Shown piece by piece: positions 1 to 11,600 of a stretch of DNA of 64,000 nt (its first letter is position 1; every line of letters begins with the position of its first letter). Position numbers and translations under genes: made by a program. Source of the stretch: Loripinus fragilis (taxonomy: Eukaryota > Mollusca > Bivalvia > Lucinida > Lucinidae); NCBI GenBank assembly GCA_964019695.1, contig OZ026522.1, positions 59,234,811 to 59,298,810 on the forward strand. Direction: 5' to 3'. Under the pieces are notes generated by a model, which saw nothing but the letters and a program-made list of their open reading frames with translations, was not told the origin of the DNA and searched no databases.

Positions 1-47
1 CAGGATTTCTGGAAAGGGGGTTCATTTATCAGGGTTCCCACAAGCTC

Positions 48-160
48 TGGAAATCATGGAAAACCTGGAAAATCACTAAAAAAAAGATCCATGCATGGAA
101 AAATCATGGAATTTGACAAAAACTGAATAATTATGGAAAAATCATGGAATTTTTTGAAAT
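48..160. repeat. Degenerate catgga-rich repeat
   Basis: Imperfect copies of 'tcatggaaaa' with variable spacing. A further short run is at 395-430. It may be minisatellite decay. Confidence 0.4.
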
Positions 161-169
161 AATATGACA

Positions 170-245
170 AAACCACCAGTAGCCAGAAAACTTGCTGTCG
201 GACACTTGCGTGCCTGACAGCTAGTTTACTGGCTACTGGTGGTTT
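170..245. repeat. Hairpin, 30-nt arms
   Basis: Arms 170-199 and 216-245 are inverted copies with two mismatches, beginning 'aaaccaccagtagccag'. The loop is 16 nt. Probably a small foldback element. Confidence 0.7.
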
Positions 246-506
246 CACGCTTTAATTATTTCGAATGCATGCATGGTGTACAAGCATGCTGTTGCTGCTG
301 CATTCCACATTTATGCTCAGCGTGGTGAAGATGCTGCTCAAAGGGGAGACCCCTGTGAGAGTCTTTGCATTAAATAGTCTTGGAAATTACTTTGCTGATC
401 ATGGAAAGTCATGGAAAAAACATGGAATTGTGTTTTTGAATTTCTGTGGGAACTTGATTTATATAAAGGTCTGAGGGTTCGCTTTACTGATTTTATCTCA
501 TTTGTC

Positions 507-580
507 TTAAATATCTTATGAAAATTGAAATAATTTGGTTTCACTGAGACCAAATTATTACATTTTTATAGGATATTTAA
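507..580. repeat. TTAA-bounded hairpin
   Basis: Arms of about 33 nt run inward from TTAA 507-510 and TTAA 577-580 around a small loop. The inner arms are 'aataatttggt' and 'accaaattatt'. Confidence 0.6.
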
Positions 581-603
581 AAACGTGGGGCGGGTTGGGT
601 AAA

Positions 604-816
604 TCCCTCTGGATCCGCCAGTGCGCATTGAGCCAGCATATGAGAGGTTGGTACTTATCGCATTGTCACAAAGCTACCAGCCAACATTTGATGTTGGGCC
701 ATCATCGGCACTTTATGGCCCACTTATAGTGGTATTTGGATCATCTCTCCCCTCATAAGCTAAAAAGAAGTTGTCAAATCTAGACCCCCTCTGACAAAAC
801 TTACTGGATCCGTGTA
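604..816. mobile_element. Family F element, copy 1
   Basis: Both ends carry GGATCCG-type sequence. The interior has the 'gggccatcatcggc' core and 'ctgacaaaactt', shared with seven other copies here (near 1808, 5984, 12905, 21914, 43482, 53563, 59566). Confidence 0.6.
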
Positions 817-1183
817 CACTAATTCAGCACGTTTGTTTTCTGATTGAATATGTCACAAGACAAAACCAGATTACCATATAAGGTCACAAAGTGTATTGGT
901 GTTTCTGGTAATGTTTGTACTTGTATTCATGCTGTTAAGCATGGTGGCTTGTTTGTGCCATTTCGTTATTTCGTCTTTTCGCCTGGCGTTATGGCGCGGC
1001 GCCAAGACGAAATAACGCCAAGCGAAAAGACGAAATAACGAAAAAACGCCAAGCGAAATAACGAAAAGACGAAATATACCCAGGCGAAAAGACGAAAAAA
1101 CGAAATGCGCCACGCGAAATGACGAAAAACGAGCGCGAAAAGACGAAAAACGCCATGCGAAATAACGCCATTTTAAACTCTTA

Positions 1184-1492
1184 TTTTTCGTCTTTTCGCA
1201 TGGCGTCTTTTCGTTATTTCGTCTTTTCGCCTGGCGTTATTTCGTCTTTTCGTTATTTCCCGTGGCGTTTTTTCGTTATTTCGTCTTTTCGCCTGGCGTT
1301 ATTTCGTCTTTTCGCCCCGCCAGAACGCCAAGCGAAAAGACGAAAAGACGAAAAAATGCCATGCGAAAAGACGAAATAACGAAAAGACGCCACGCGAAAA
1401 GACGAAATAACGCCACACGAAATAACGAAAAGACCTCATGCGAAATAACGAAAAAACGCCAGGCGAAAAGACGCCAAAACGAAATTTAACCC
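1184..1492. repeat. Central block of CGAAA/AGACG words
   Basis: The first half reads 'ttatttcgtcttttcgcc' and the second half is its complement 'gaaaagacgaaataacg', so the block is itself a palindrome centred near 1320. Confidence 0.75.
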
Positions 1493-1561
1493 TTAACGCG
1501 ATTGCCAAAAATGTATCGCTGGTTTCTCGTTTGCTGCATTATTGATAATGTAAATGTAAAG

Positions 1562-1770
1562 ATAAAATGTGTGGACCTAGATCGGGCTGCTCTCGTATGG
1601 GCAGTCTGGGCTACGAGAGGAGTCTGATCTGTTTATATACACACCTGAACCAAGAGGTATCTAACATTTCAGTAGAGGACAAACAGACGACTTCTGTTGT
1701 GATTGTCGCTTTAAAGATGAAAAGAAACTATTAGTCTCTATCTTATTGACAGGAGGCAATTAAAGGATTA
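1562..1770. mobile_element. Family Q remnant, nested
   Basis: Contains 'gtgtggacctagatcgggct' and 'gcagtctgggct', a decayed version of the Q hairpin core, followed by 'gacgacttctgttgtgatt'. Confidence 0.4.
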
Positions 1771-1807
1771 TTAAAAACCCTTTGCGTGTATGAAAATTAT
1801 TTTCAAC

Positions 1808-1965
1808 ATGCGCGGATCCAGAAAGTTTTTTCAGAGGGAGTCCAACACTGACAACGTTTTTTTTTTTCTTCTCTTTTTCCTTTTTTTAGTTGATGGGATG
1901 GAGAGAGGATCAAAATGTCACTATAAGTGGGCCATCATCGGCCCGCCAGTGAAACGCCATTGAAA
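1808..1965. mobile_element. Family F element, copy 2, partial
   Basis: Starts 'atgcgcggatccagaaag', continues with 'agtccaacactgacaacg' and ends in the 'gggccatcatcggcccgcca' core. Confidence 0.5.
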
Positions 1966-2222
1966 TGGCGGTTCGCTGGCGTGCCGATATTGGCGTTTTT
2001 TACGTCTTTTCGCGCTCATTTTTCGTCATTTCGCGTGGCGCATTTCGTTTTTTTCGTTTTTTCGCCTGGCGTTATTTCGTCTTTTCGTTATTTCGCTTGG
2101 CGTTTTTTCGTTATTTCGTCTTTTCGCTTGGCGTTATTTCGTCTTGGCGCCGCGCCATAACGCCAGGCGAAAAGACGAAATAACGAAATAACGAAATGGC
2201 ACAGACAAGCCACCATAGTTAA

Positions 2223-3340
2223 GTGCAACACTGCAACCCCCACCCAACCCTCTACCACACAGGGCACTTTTTACACTGCAGAATACTCAACTGGAAAGTA
2301 TGTCGTTTTAATAAGAGTAAATTGAAGTATACTCAAGGTTACTACATATCAGAAATGTCAGAGGAAGATCTACTCCAGCACCAGCACAGCACCTCCAAGT
2401 CTGACAGACTGTGCAGTACATGCACAATACGTCCGTCCGTCCGTGGTCATTTATATTAATAAAAATGCTCATAACTCTTGAACCTCGTGGTATATTTTAA
2501 TCAAATTTTACATACATATGCATGTCAACAGTCTCTAATCACTGGCATGCGTAACATCCCTTTTTGATGGACGAGGTTTTGCTGAGCATCAGTACAGCTG
2601 GTTGTGGTCAACTAGTGAAAATGCTCACATGGTAAATTCAAATCAAATTTTGCATTCTTATTTATTTCAACATTGTCCAGCCACGGTGACGAGGCTTTGC
2701 CGAGCACCATTTTTGCTACTTATAGATGAACAAAATTCTTTGAGGCGTCACTGCATTTACAATGTTGAAAATACGGATCTAGAAATAGTTGTTTCAGGCG
2801 TTTACAATAATATTTTGACACACATAAATGTTCCAGCCCGACTGGCTCGTGTTAACCGTTATGCATCGACCTTTTGAAATAGAATGACCCAAAGGTCATT
2901 ACTCTGAGGTCGTGGTAATATGCAGAGTTATCTCCAGTTCTCGTCCACCTCTTTGGCTGTTGTAAGGTGCAAATAAATACTTGTAGTTTCATCTCTGCAA
3001 AGGCATTTCTTGTAGGAATACATTCTGCTTTTTTAGTTCCATTCAGTATTTCTTTTAATACATTAAAATTCAGTACGTTTCTTTATCAAGATAAACGAAA
3101 TTATATCTGGTTGTACATGCACTGAATATCAAAGCAAAAAATTTACTTAAAATAAACTTAAAGTTTACTCGTTCAGGCTGTTTTTTTCGGATGCAGTGAC
3201 TCCTAGTGCTCCCTGCAATAGATTAGAGAATCCACTTCTAACACCAATGCCTCGATTCGATACACCTACTTCAAGGACAGGTAATTTCTTTTACAAAATC
3301 GTCCACAAATATCTACATGTAAGATAAGTGATCACTAATA
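2223..3340. other. Gene-free stretch, old repeats
   Basis: No supported gene. There is a (CGTC)-type run near 2431-2445 and the word 'gacgaggctttgccgagc' near 2689, which recalls the loop of families G and H. Short open frames here have no splice or composition support. Confidence 0.4.
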
Positions 3341-3571
3341 TTAAAAAGGACCTCGGACAGTCTTAATGAAGGATTGCCCATAAAAATGACCAGAGAAAAG
3401 TTTCAAAGAAAATGATATTTTTTCTATGAGAAAGATAGTAGGTTCAATCCTCGACTTATCCACAAAAGCCGTTTTCTCATTGGACAAGTACCTATTGAAA
3501 AATATGGGCTGAAAACTCTGTTTTTGCTATCCAACATATAGAAAATAGAAAAAGTTTTACTGAAGTGCTTT

Positions 3572-3670
3572 CCCCCCCGTGACCAAACTAATCCTTTTGC
3601 ATACATTTGTAGTTTTACATTTCACACATCATATAAAAACGGCATGATTGGTCACGGGGGGGGGGGGGGG
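3572..3670. repeat. Hairpin with poly-C/poly-G arms
   Basis: 'ccccccccgtgacca' at the left and 'tggtcacggggg' at the right, continuing as a run of 15 G (3656-3670). Confidence 0.55.
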
Positions 3671-3799
3671 AACGATGTCAAAATGCTCAAAAACGCTTTA
3701 TTATAAAACCTTATTAGAAACTTATTTTGTAAAGACCTGTAGGTAAATGGCATGTATCAGAGCTTTAGTTATGAGTGCTTACAAAGTAATTAATTGTCT

Positions 3800-3880
3800 C
3801 ATTTCTCAACCAAAACATATGTTGTGGGTACTCAAAAGAACCGTCGCAATGAGGCAATTCTTTTAAGCACCAAATTGTAG
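3800..3880. mobile_element. Family E hairpin, copy 1
   Basis: Contains 'acatatgttgtgggtactc' then 'aaaagaaccgtc'. It is a palindromic element also seen near 7425, 21188, 26020, 27465 and 36735. Confidence 0.5.
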
Positions 3881-4520
3881 ATAAAATCTGATGTGTAAGA
3901 AAAATATTAACGATTTTACGCTCAACATCTGTGTTTATCTAGACTATGATTTATACAGTATGCAGATATGATACACCTCAGTGCACAAGTCAACTGGATG
4001 AACTTGAAACATTACAGGTAATAGTCAAAAGTCATTGACAGCACACTTCTTTAGATGAAACAAAGTAATCTTCTCAACCCGAATTTTATGCAAACCCATC
4101 ACTTTCGCCTCAATGTTTATGCCGCAAACATAATATTTACATGTATTTAGGTGAATACTCGACGAATCTTTGACTTTCTGTGAAATGAAATTTGGTCACA
4201 TAGATTACCCCCACCCCCTAAACCCTAACTTCCTCGCATAGTTATGCAATATTTTCAAAATATTTTTATATTGCTAGGTTCACTAAATGTAAGGGTTTGG
4301 TTTAAGCACAAAACTATAGTTGTCAGTTATGCATTATCCTAGCCACAGGCTGTCAAAATTTGGGCAGATTTAATAGGAAACTGTCCGAGGTCCTTAAGCA
4401 TTTGCTATCATTGTTTTTCAGTGTATGTTTTGTGATAATTTATGGCTCAGTGTTACAACATCTCATCTTCTAGTCATGGAGAATCTGGCATAGATTTTTT
4501 AAAAATTGTAAATCATATAA

Positions 4521-4741
4521 TGAGCCCGACCATATGTTGTCAACAATTTAACATTTTGACAAGTGTAGACTCGGACTAGCCTCTGCAGCCTCCTTTTAAG
4601 CTTAGAAACTCCAAATGGTGTTCAGTCAGTTGCTTAATAGAATGCTCAAAGGCTCTGATCAGATTGCGTGTATGCGCAGGCTGATCTGAGGGTTTGCTGA
4701 TCGCACATACCACAGTGTTGGAAATCTCATGCACTGACTCA
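4521..4741 (-). mobile_element. Family B element, copy 1
   Basis: Ends 'tgagcc...' and '...ggaaatctcatgcactgactca' form the TIR. The interior has 'agcttagaaactcc' and the hairpin-like 'ctgatcagattgcg/cgcaggctgatctg'. Confidence 0.6.
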
Positions 4742-5619
4742 TACAGTTTTATATCATTTTTTAGCTATACAGGGTATACTGTTTATTAGTCTGTCATTTT
4801 GTCATTCCGTCAACATTTCAATGTTTTTGTTTTCAAAATACATGTAACTTTATATGTAATTATTGTCCGATTTTGACCAAACTTGCACCATGCCTGAACC
4901 ATTGGACAGTTCATTTTTGGTAGGAAAAAGTTTTCAGGGATCAGTATTGCAAGAGTTATGTCACTTTGTATTTCTAACTGTATGGGTTTTGCGATATGGC
5001 TAATATGACATACTTTGTGAAATCAATTCCTCCTAGAGCTTTAAGTTTGTCAGTTTGGTACAGAAAAAAATACATTTATATCATTTTGAACGTAGCCATT
5101 TTTTATCATTGCATTTCAATAGTTTTCTATTTCAGCTTAGAGGGTAGCCCTACGCTTTTGGTTATATAAGTTTATTGTCATTGCTTATCTTTGCTTTACA
5201 TATTTTGGTACTTTTTATTTTGGTCAATTAAGGCTTTGAGCGAATTTAAGTAGGAACTAAAATTGCTGAACGCCTTCCTTGCAGTGAAATTCTTGTTTTG
5301 CTTTCAACATAAAACTGAATATCAAAATCCCATTTTCAACAGTGCAAAGAAATATCTTTATATGTCAAATATGCCAAGTAATTCATTTTTTATTTTCTAG
5401 CCGAAAATAGGCTTGTCGTTGGGCCCGACGGGGTTTGACTGTTGGATTTCTTTTGCTCCGGTATTCAGTTATATGTCCTATTGAGTCATTATCTTTGTTT
5501 TATCTCCATTTTATATCTTGATTAATATGTACTAGGAGATGATTCATGGATAAGATATGGATCTTTCATGCAAACCAAACATCTATATGTCTTGATCCAC
5601 ATCAGAAGTAAGGGTGAGG
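4742..5619. other. Gene-free AT-rich stretch
   Basis: Nothing supportable was seen apart from phrases such as 'gtaggaaaaagttttcaggg' that look like old repeat sequence. Confidence 0.35.
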
Positions 5620-5895
5620 TCGGTGCCGTGAAACTAGTTAAAGCCCTCCAGTAATTTTCTTACTGGCCGTTCCAAGGCGGTACTTCTTTTGTGGATCTTT
5701 TTTATTGTCTTTACAATATTCTCTTGTATGTGTCTTGCAGCCTTGTGGTCACCCGCTGGGAAAGGGATGACCTCTTGGCTCTCCTGTATGTGACGTTTGT
5801 TGTGTTTTGTCACTATCCCATACGGTGTCCTGGGTCAGGTGTGGTACTTGATTGTATCGATTCCTCATTTTTGCGCTTTTCTTCCTTTCTTTGAT
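5620..5895 (+). mobile_element. Family J repeat, copy 1
   Basis: Shares 'ccgttccaaggcggt', 'ttgtggatc', 'tggtcac', 'gacctcttggctctc' and 'ttgattgtatcgattcc' with copies at 53905-54125 and, inverted, 60808-61075. It may be a SINE-like or LINE-tail repeat. The encoded-looking frame at 5691 is this repeat. Confidence 0.55.
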
Positions 5896-5983
5896 TAAGA
5901 TCTCAGTTTCTAGTAGCAAGTTGACAAGCTATTTTTGCAACTTATTATGAATTATCAATTTGACCTCTGACGCATAACATCAT

Positions 5984-6175
5984 GTGCGGATCCAGAAAAT
6001 TTTGTTAGGGTCCAACTTTGATAACTGGTGTGCCGATGATGGCCCAACACATTGAATGCTGGCTTGGTAGCTTTGTGAATTCTAGGGGATCGGGATCAGC
6101 ATTGCTAAGAAACACTATATTTTTGTGATTTTCCACGGGGGGTCCGGACCCCCTCCCCCCTATGGATCCGCCCAT
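5984..6175. mobile_element. Family F element, copy 3
   Basis: Begins 'tgcggatccagaaaat' and ends 'tatggatccgcccatg'. Core 'gccgatgatggcccaacac' and the common 'ggtccggaccccct'. Confidence 0.65.
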
Positions 6176-6221
6176 GAACTTAGGTGTCACCAACACCTTC
6201 GCTGATGCAAACTTAAAATGG

Positions 6222-6447
6222 GTCAAGGCACGAGAAAACCTAACTGTGTTGCATGCGAACAACAAAGGTATGCCTGCGGATCGGCACAGTCTGATAGGCA
6301 CCTTTGTTATTCACTGCCTGCAAAATAGGATATCTAAACTTGCTTCATACATAATGTCCTTTTTAGCTGGTCTCTGTAGATGAGAAGGCTTGTTTGAGCA
6401 TGACCTGGTGGATGACCCCAAAGACAGGTTTTCTCACGAAGAGTCCC
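6222..6447 (+). mobile_element. Family C element, copy 1
   Basis: Starts 'caaggcacgagaaaacc' and contains 'gaacaacaaaggt', the decayed core 'cacagtctgatagg' and the closing 'gacaggttttctc'. The outer ends are inverted ('gagaaaacct'/'aggttttctc'). Confidence 0.6.
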
Positions 6448-6697
6448 AAATATGAAAATATAAAACACTTGACATCTAGAAACAAGAAAGCATACCCTTT
6501 TCTTATTTAGGGGATTAATCCATGGCTCAATCTGCCATTAGCCATTGTAGCCATTTGCTACTAAAAAGTAGAGTGGCTACAAATATAAGTCATTGACTAA
6601 AACTACACTCTAGGTGGTTCAAAAATTCGCTATCTTCGAAAAAATGTATCTTTCTTTTGATATTCTTTCACACTTTATTATTGTGTGCCATATTTAA

Positions 6698-6849
6698 CTC
6701 TTTGGATGCTGGATTTTTTTCAATACCATCAGGGTGTCAAACAGTTTGGATCCAGATCAGGCCCGACAGTTTGTCGGGCCTGATCTGCGTTCAAACTGTT
6801 TGCGAAGGTTAACAGCAGACGACAAAAGTCTACACTAGGGGACAAAGAT
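6698..6849. mobile_element. Family D element, copy 1 (TTAA-flanked)
   Basis: TTAA 6694-6697 and 6850-6853 flank 'ctctttggatgc...gacaaagat'. The central palindrome is 'aggcccgacagt'/'tgtcgggcctgatc', flanked by 'caaacagtttggatccagat'. Confidence 0.7.
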
Positions 6850-6856
6850 TTAAATA

Positions 6857-8130
6857 CAGTCAAATCTCGGTTATCCGAACGCCGATTATCCGAAACTACT
6901 GGGTTATTCGAAGACGATGGACAGTCCCGACCTTTTTCTCTATTATCTATTGCAATAAAACTACCAATTATTCGAATTTCGGTTATCCGAAAAATTCAAT
7001 TATTCGAAATGATTCGTCGGTCCCGATTGAAGAAGTTGCTATTTAATTACCCTTCAAGATTCGAAGTCCAAAAGCCACGCATGGTGATCATGATAATTTT
7101 GTTTGGCCGAGTTCGATTTACACACCTGAGTGATTTAGCAAACAAAGTTGCAACAGGTAATTGACACCGGATTAACGTTCACACTATTACGTGATGAACC
7201 GTTAAGTGAGTAAATGGTGTCTTTTATTAAGGTCGTCTGCAATGATGGTTTTGTTTGATGTTTTTTAAATGTCTAATTAGGGGCATAAATGAGCTAAAAT
7301 TGATTTTAATTTGATCGTCTCGCATCCTATGATTTATTCTTGACCAGTGTGCATTAAGCGAACACACCAAGCGCACCGACTTTGTACAACAAAAATAACA
7401 ATTTCGATAATAGACGAATATCACGGACATATGTTTTGGGTGCTTCAAAGAACCGTCTCATCGAAACATTTCTTTTAAATGCCTAAAACACAATTTTATG
7501 ATTGAGGGAAAAACAATCAAAACCTAGGTTTGGATGCTTAACGAGACGGTTCTTTTAAACACCGTATGTTTTCACTGAAATAAAAGAGAATTTCGCAGCC
7601 CAAAAAGCACACAACGTCGGACCACCAACGGCCTGCCAGCGATATGCCATCTCAATGACCTATCGCTGGCGGGCCGTTGATGGCCCGACGCTGTGCGCTA
7701 GCTGGAATGGAGACCTTAGGACATTAGGGCGATTAAAAAGGAGACAGTATTTCGTCGGTAAATGGTTCGTCAATTTACATTTAACCTTTATTTCGATGTT
7801 GTTACATGTATATACATGTAGTAGATGTCAACAAAGATTGGATTTTCTTTCTTTTCGGCTATCTTACACCTGCAAAGCATAAGAGACGATGAGACCACAA
7901 CCTCCAAGAAGCTCATTTTCTTTAATGCTTTGACAGATGTTCTGATTATATAATTACTTCACGGAAAACACGAGTTGAAGTTGCGAACTCTGGCAAAACA
8001 ATGACGTTCTATGAAAGGTCCGAGCTTTTCCGAAAATATCCGAAAACTCCCGTTTTCGATCATTCGAACTACCGATTATTCGAAAGGATTCCTGCGGTCC
8101 CTGGCACTTCGAATAATCGAGGTTTGACTG
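6857..8130. mobile_element. Pogo/Tigger-like TA-flanked element
   Basis: TA 6855-6856 and TA 8131-8132 flank inverted ends 'cagtcaaatctcggttatcc' and '...aatcgaggtttgactg'. Subterminal 'attatccgaa' and 'attattcgaa' words repeat at both ends. CAGT ends with TA target duplication are the form of pogo/Tigger elements. No transposase is readable, so it is non-autonomous. It carries a family E hairpin (near 7425-7570) and a 73-nt palindrome (7616-7688). Confidence 0.7.
7616..7688. repeat. Palindrome related to family F core
   Basis: 'gtcggaccaccaacggcc' and 'ggccgttgatggcccgac' form inverted arms, with 'ccagcgata'/'tatcgctgg' inside. 'cgccagc' and 'gatggcccg' recall the F core. Confidence 0.6.
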
Positions 8131-8468
8131 TATAGAACAATTTCTTGATACTACTTGCTGGCTAAAACCTTGACTAAAGTCATTTATATTTGGCTTCAAC
8201 TTTTTCCATTTGGCTAAAATGTTTGGCTACAACAAATTCTGAGTTAATCCATATAAGCCTATCATCAACTTTATGGGAAATTTGCGTTCTACGGCGTCTG
8301 ATCGGGTTCTGCATTGTTTGCTTAGAGTGTACGTTGGAAATTTAAATGCTACCCAACCCAACAACCCTTAGGTTCAAAATGGATTTGTCCAATTCATAAG
8401 GGCGAGATATTCCATTTGGTTTAAATGGGTTAACTGAGCCAAAAACTGATATTTTGTTGTTTCTTTAG

Positions 8469-8623
8469 ATGCTGCAGTCCCAATAGATATGGAGAACTTC
8501 GAGAGTCAGATGGTAGATAAAGCTATGTCAAATCTTCCCAATGTTTTTACTGAAGTATTTACCATGCAGAAAGGGCAAACCAATGACATACAGACACTCC
8601 AACAAATGGTGCGAGAAAATAAG
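8469..8623 (+). CDS. CCDC122: CCDC122-like exon 1 (first one found)
   Basis: Acceptor 'ttctttag' precedes and donor 'gtaggt' follows. ATG at 8489 gives residues 1-45, ending phase 0 with 'VRENK'. The 20 nt between acceptor and ATG are 5' UTR, or in-frame coding (DAAVPID, the first base of D coming from an upstream exon). The presence of an acceptor implies at least one further exon upstream, which I could not find. Confidence 0.7.
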
Positions 8624-11600
8624 GTAGGTTGGATAATGGGTTGCCATGGAAATAATGCGATTTCATATAACCAAAATGCATTTATTTTTAGGACAATATT
8701 TTTTTTTAACATTTGAGTGGTCCCAATGAACAAATTTACGCCCATAATGAAATGTCCTATGTGTTCAATTTAGGCCTGATTACCCCTTGAATACTATTTT
8801 ACCCAGTGGTTTTCCCTCATTTTTAAGTTTTCATGGCCTATGATGTGATTATGTTACTTGTCGCATAGGCCGCACATAATGGCCAGACTCACCATACCAT
8901 GAACTGCCTGAACACAGTCAGCGTGTTCACACCAAATAGGTTAAGCCCAAACGTAAGACCCCATTTGCATTATATGTTTTAGGAGAGAATAGCTGAAATT
9001 GAAGAAAAGCGTGACGAACTGCTGCAGGAGGTGTCCAGTTTAACAAAAAGAATATATCTAACTGACGAAAATATCAACGAAAACAGAAAATCATGTAAAC
9101 TACTGACTTCAGGTTTGTCGTTTGTACTCTTTACATTCTGAGTAATTTTGCATACTTTTTTGTCGTCTGCTGATTTTTTAAAATTCTTTTGAGTGTCAAA
9201 CAATCTGGGTCCAGATAATGTCCAGCGTTTTCATACAATGGCAGTCCAAACCAGTCCTACTAGAAAGAATGGAATTCATAATGAAATTGACCACTGCCAC
9301 AAGTCATCTGCAATAAAACAACTGGATTGTGGAGTATTTTTAGAATAGCAGTGTACGTTATCACTTTGAAAATAGCAGTGTACGATACCACTGACCTACT
9401 GAACAGTATACGAGATCAGTAAATTAACCGAAGACAATACATGTTTGGTTTCAATTTCACTAAAGGAATAAACAAAATAATGAGAACGCTTGCTACAGAA
9501 AAATGTATAATTTTGCAACAAAGGTAGCAAACAGGGCACGAGATCTCCGCGAGTTTTTTACATTTCGCAACTTCAAAGCGATTAAACATTGAATATTTAA
9601 GGTGCAAATAAGACAAAATGAAAAAAATATACATTTTCCCCATTCTTTGCGCCAAGTTTAAACACAAGACACCAAAAATTGCAGGAATAACAATAAAAAT
9701 GTACCCTTAAGCAAAGCACTTTCATGGCTGGAAGCCATTTTGTGTGGCGTATGAAATCACTTGATCCTGCACCATGGCCACTGATGTCTTCCAATAGTGA
9801 AATAATTACAAGATCACCGGTGTATACTGGTGCAGCGACGTATGCCAATTAGGGGATAACTGTATTCAAAATTTTAATTTTGGGAGGTATAATGTTGGAT
9901 ATACGTTTGGAAATTTAGTTTTACTGCGACGCGCGAGCAGAGCCGTTAAACGTGATAAATCTAATTCTAATGAATTTCTGCAGTTGCGTTCCCAATTTGA
10001 TCGTTACAAGCTGCAAAAATGCCGCACGTCATCTAACGATATGTGACATAATTAATGACATCAAACTATTTCCGACAGTATATCGCAGGATATACTGTTG
10101 CAAATTTTTGACGTTATCCAATCAGACGTCGCGTTACAAAATCAAGTGCATTAGAATGCACCATATGCTGACATCAGAATTTTTCAGAGTAATATTTTTA
10201 GCAGTTTTAATGGTAACTAAAATCTGCTAAAAGATTTGGAATGGCCTTTGGCAACTGGCTGGTATTTAGAATACAATACATACATAATAGTATGGTTAAA
10301 AATGCAATTGACTGCTGGTATGTTGATGCTGGAATAAATTTTGATTGGCTGAATTAGTCATGTGATATGATTGCATGTAACTTGTATCACGTTAGTCAAC
10401 TATTAGTGAATTTACATCATTATTATTGGTCAGGTGTGAAACAGGGGTATTGGCAGGATGTGATTAGACTGTTTTATGACAAAACAGTAAGTTTTAATCT
10501 AAAACGGAGTTTATGGAACTTTATGTTTGCCAGGGCCAGTTACATAAGCCATACAATTCTGACAAAGTTGATAACATGGATTCTTGAGTTAATCACCTTT
10601 TTTCAGAGGCCCAACATAATCTAAAAAATTAAATGGGACATAGCCTTTGGCCATTTAATGAGCCAACCATTTTAAATACATGATTAATATCATACCAGTA
10701 AAATCCCTGTTCAAGGTGTCTGATAATTTAGAATAATCAAATGTTAAATATTGTAGATTTAAAAAGATTGGTAGTCCAGTTATATGAGAGCCAGCAGGAT
10801 GTTAGGTTAAAAGCAGAGGATACAGACTTAGAAATGAGGTGAGAATCTAAATATTTGTGGACTCGTTTTAATTTTCTGAAGATGTGAGTTACTATCGGTC
10901 TCTGACAATACCAACTAATTAACTTTTTCAGACAAAAGTCAGTTCATCTAGCATTTACCTAAAAAAACTTTCCTTTAATACAGCTGTTGTTAGGACAGTA
11001 TGGGCAGGTCAAACTTCAAGTGGTCCAGAATTTATTTAAAGTTGACAGTTACATAGCCTCCATATGTATTATTTGACTTTTCACTTACTATAAAGGCGGC
11101 ACCTCGTGAATGCGTAATTAGGACTGGTCAACCTTAGACATAGGTAAAAGCTGAAAATGAGGCGTGGTGTTATTCAAAAGAAACTGTATAATCTTGAGCT
11201 ATTATCTCAGTATAGACGCAAAACACATTAGTTAGTCCTTAAAACGCCAGCAAAATAACTGCATCTGAAAATGTCTATTTAACATAAGCATAAAGGCAAA
11301 CATTGTGGACCCAGATCAGACTGCTCCCACAGGAGCAGTCTGATATGGGTCCACACTGTCTGTCTTTGAGGCTTCAAATATTTTAGTGGACGACAAAAAA
11401 CATACATTTTGTGATTATGTGCTTTAAGGGGTTAATAAATGTGAGTTCAGTGTGTATACGGTTAGGATTTTAATGAAATGCACGCATGTATGCGGGGCCC
11501 AAAAGCTTATTAACTCTTTACCAAATTATGAATAAAACCTGATTTCCTTTCCTTAGCAGATGAAATAGCCGATCCACGCCCAGAAATGAATATTAAAGTT

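Larger units (their letters stand above)
935..2222. mobile_element. TTAA-flanked foldback of CGAAA/AGACG words
   Basis: TTAA at 935-938 and 2219-2222 bracket two inverted arms (about 939-1172 and 1985-2218) that match closely over some 230 nt and begin 'gcatggtggcttgt'/'acaagccaccatag'. The arms are built from a few short words in both orientations: CGAAA, AGACG, ATAACG, GCCA. A third block of the same words is at 1184-1492. No transposase is visible. Probably a non-autonomous DNA element whose arms grew by internal tandem amplification. Confidence 0.75.
3345..4393. mobile_element. TTAA-flanked TIR element, 1.05 kb
   Basis: TTAA 3341-3344 and 4394-4397 flank inverted ends 'aaaggacctcggacag' and 'ctgtccgaggtcc'. 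No transposase frame was seen. Inside is a separate hairpin with C8/G15 tracts and 'gtgacca'/'tggtcac' arms (3572-3670). Confidence 0.65.

Noticed and set aside
960..1500. CRISPR array
   Set aside because: Repeats are contiguous, variable in order and palindromic with no unique spacers, and the host is an animal genome.
871..2183. Several overlapping 60-86 codon frames on both strands near 1-2.2 kb
   Set aside because: Product of the short-word repeat without stops (endless FSPGVISSFR-type peptides). Open frames on both strands reflect composition, not coding.
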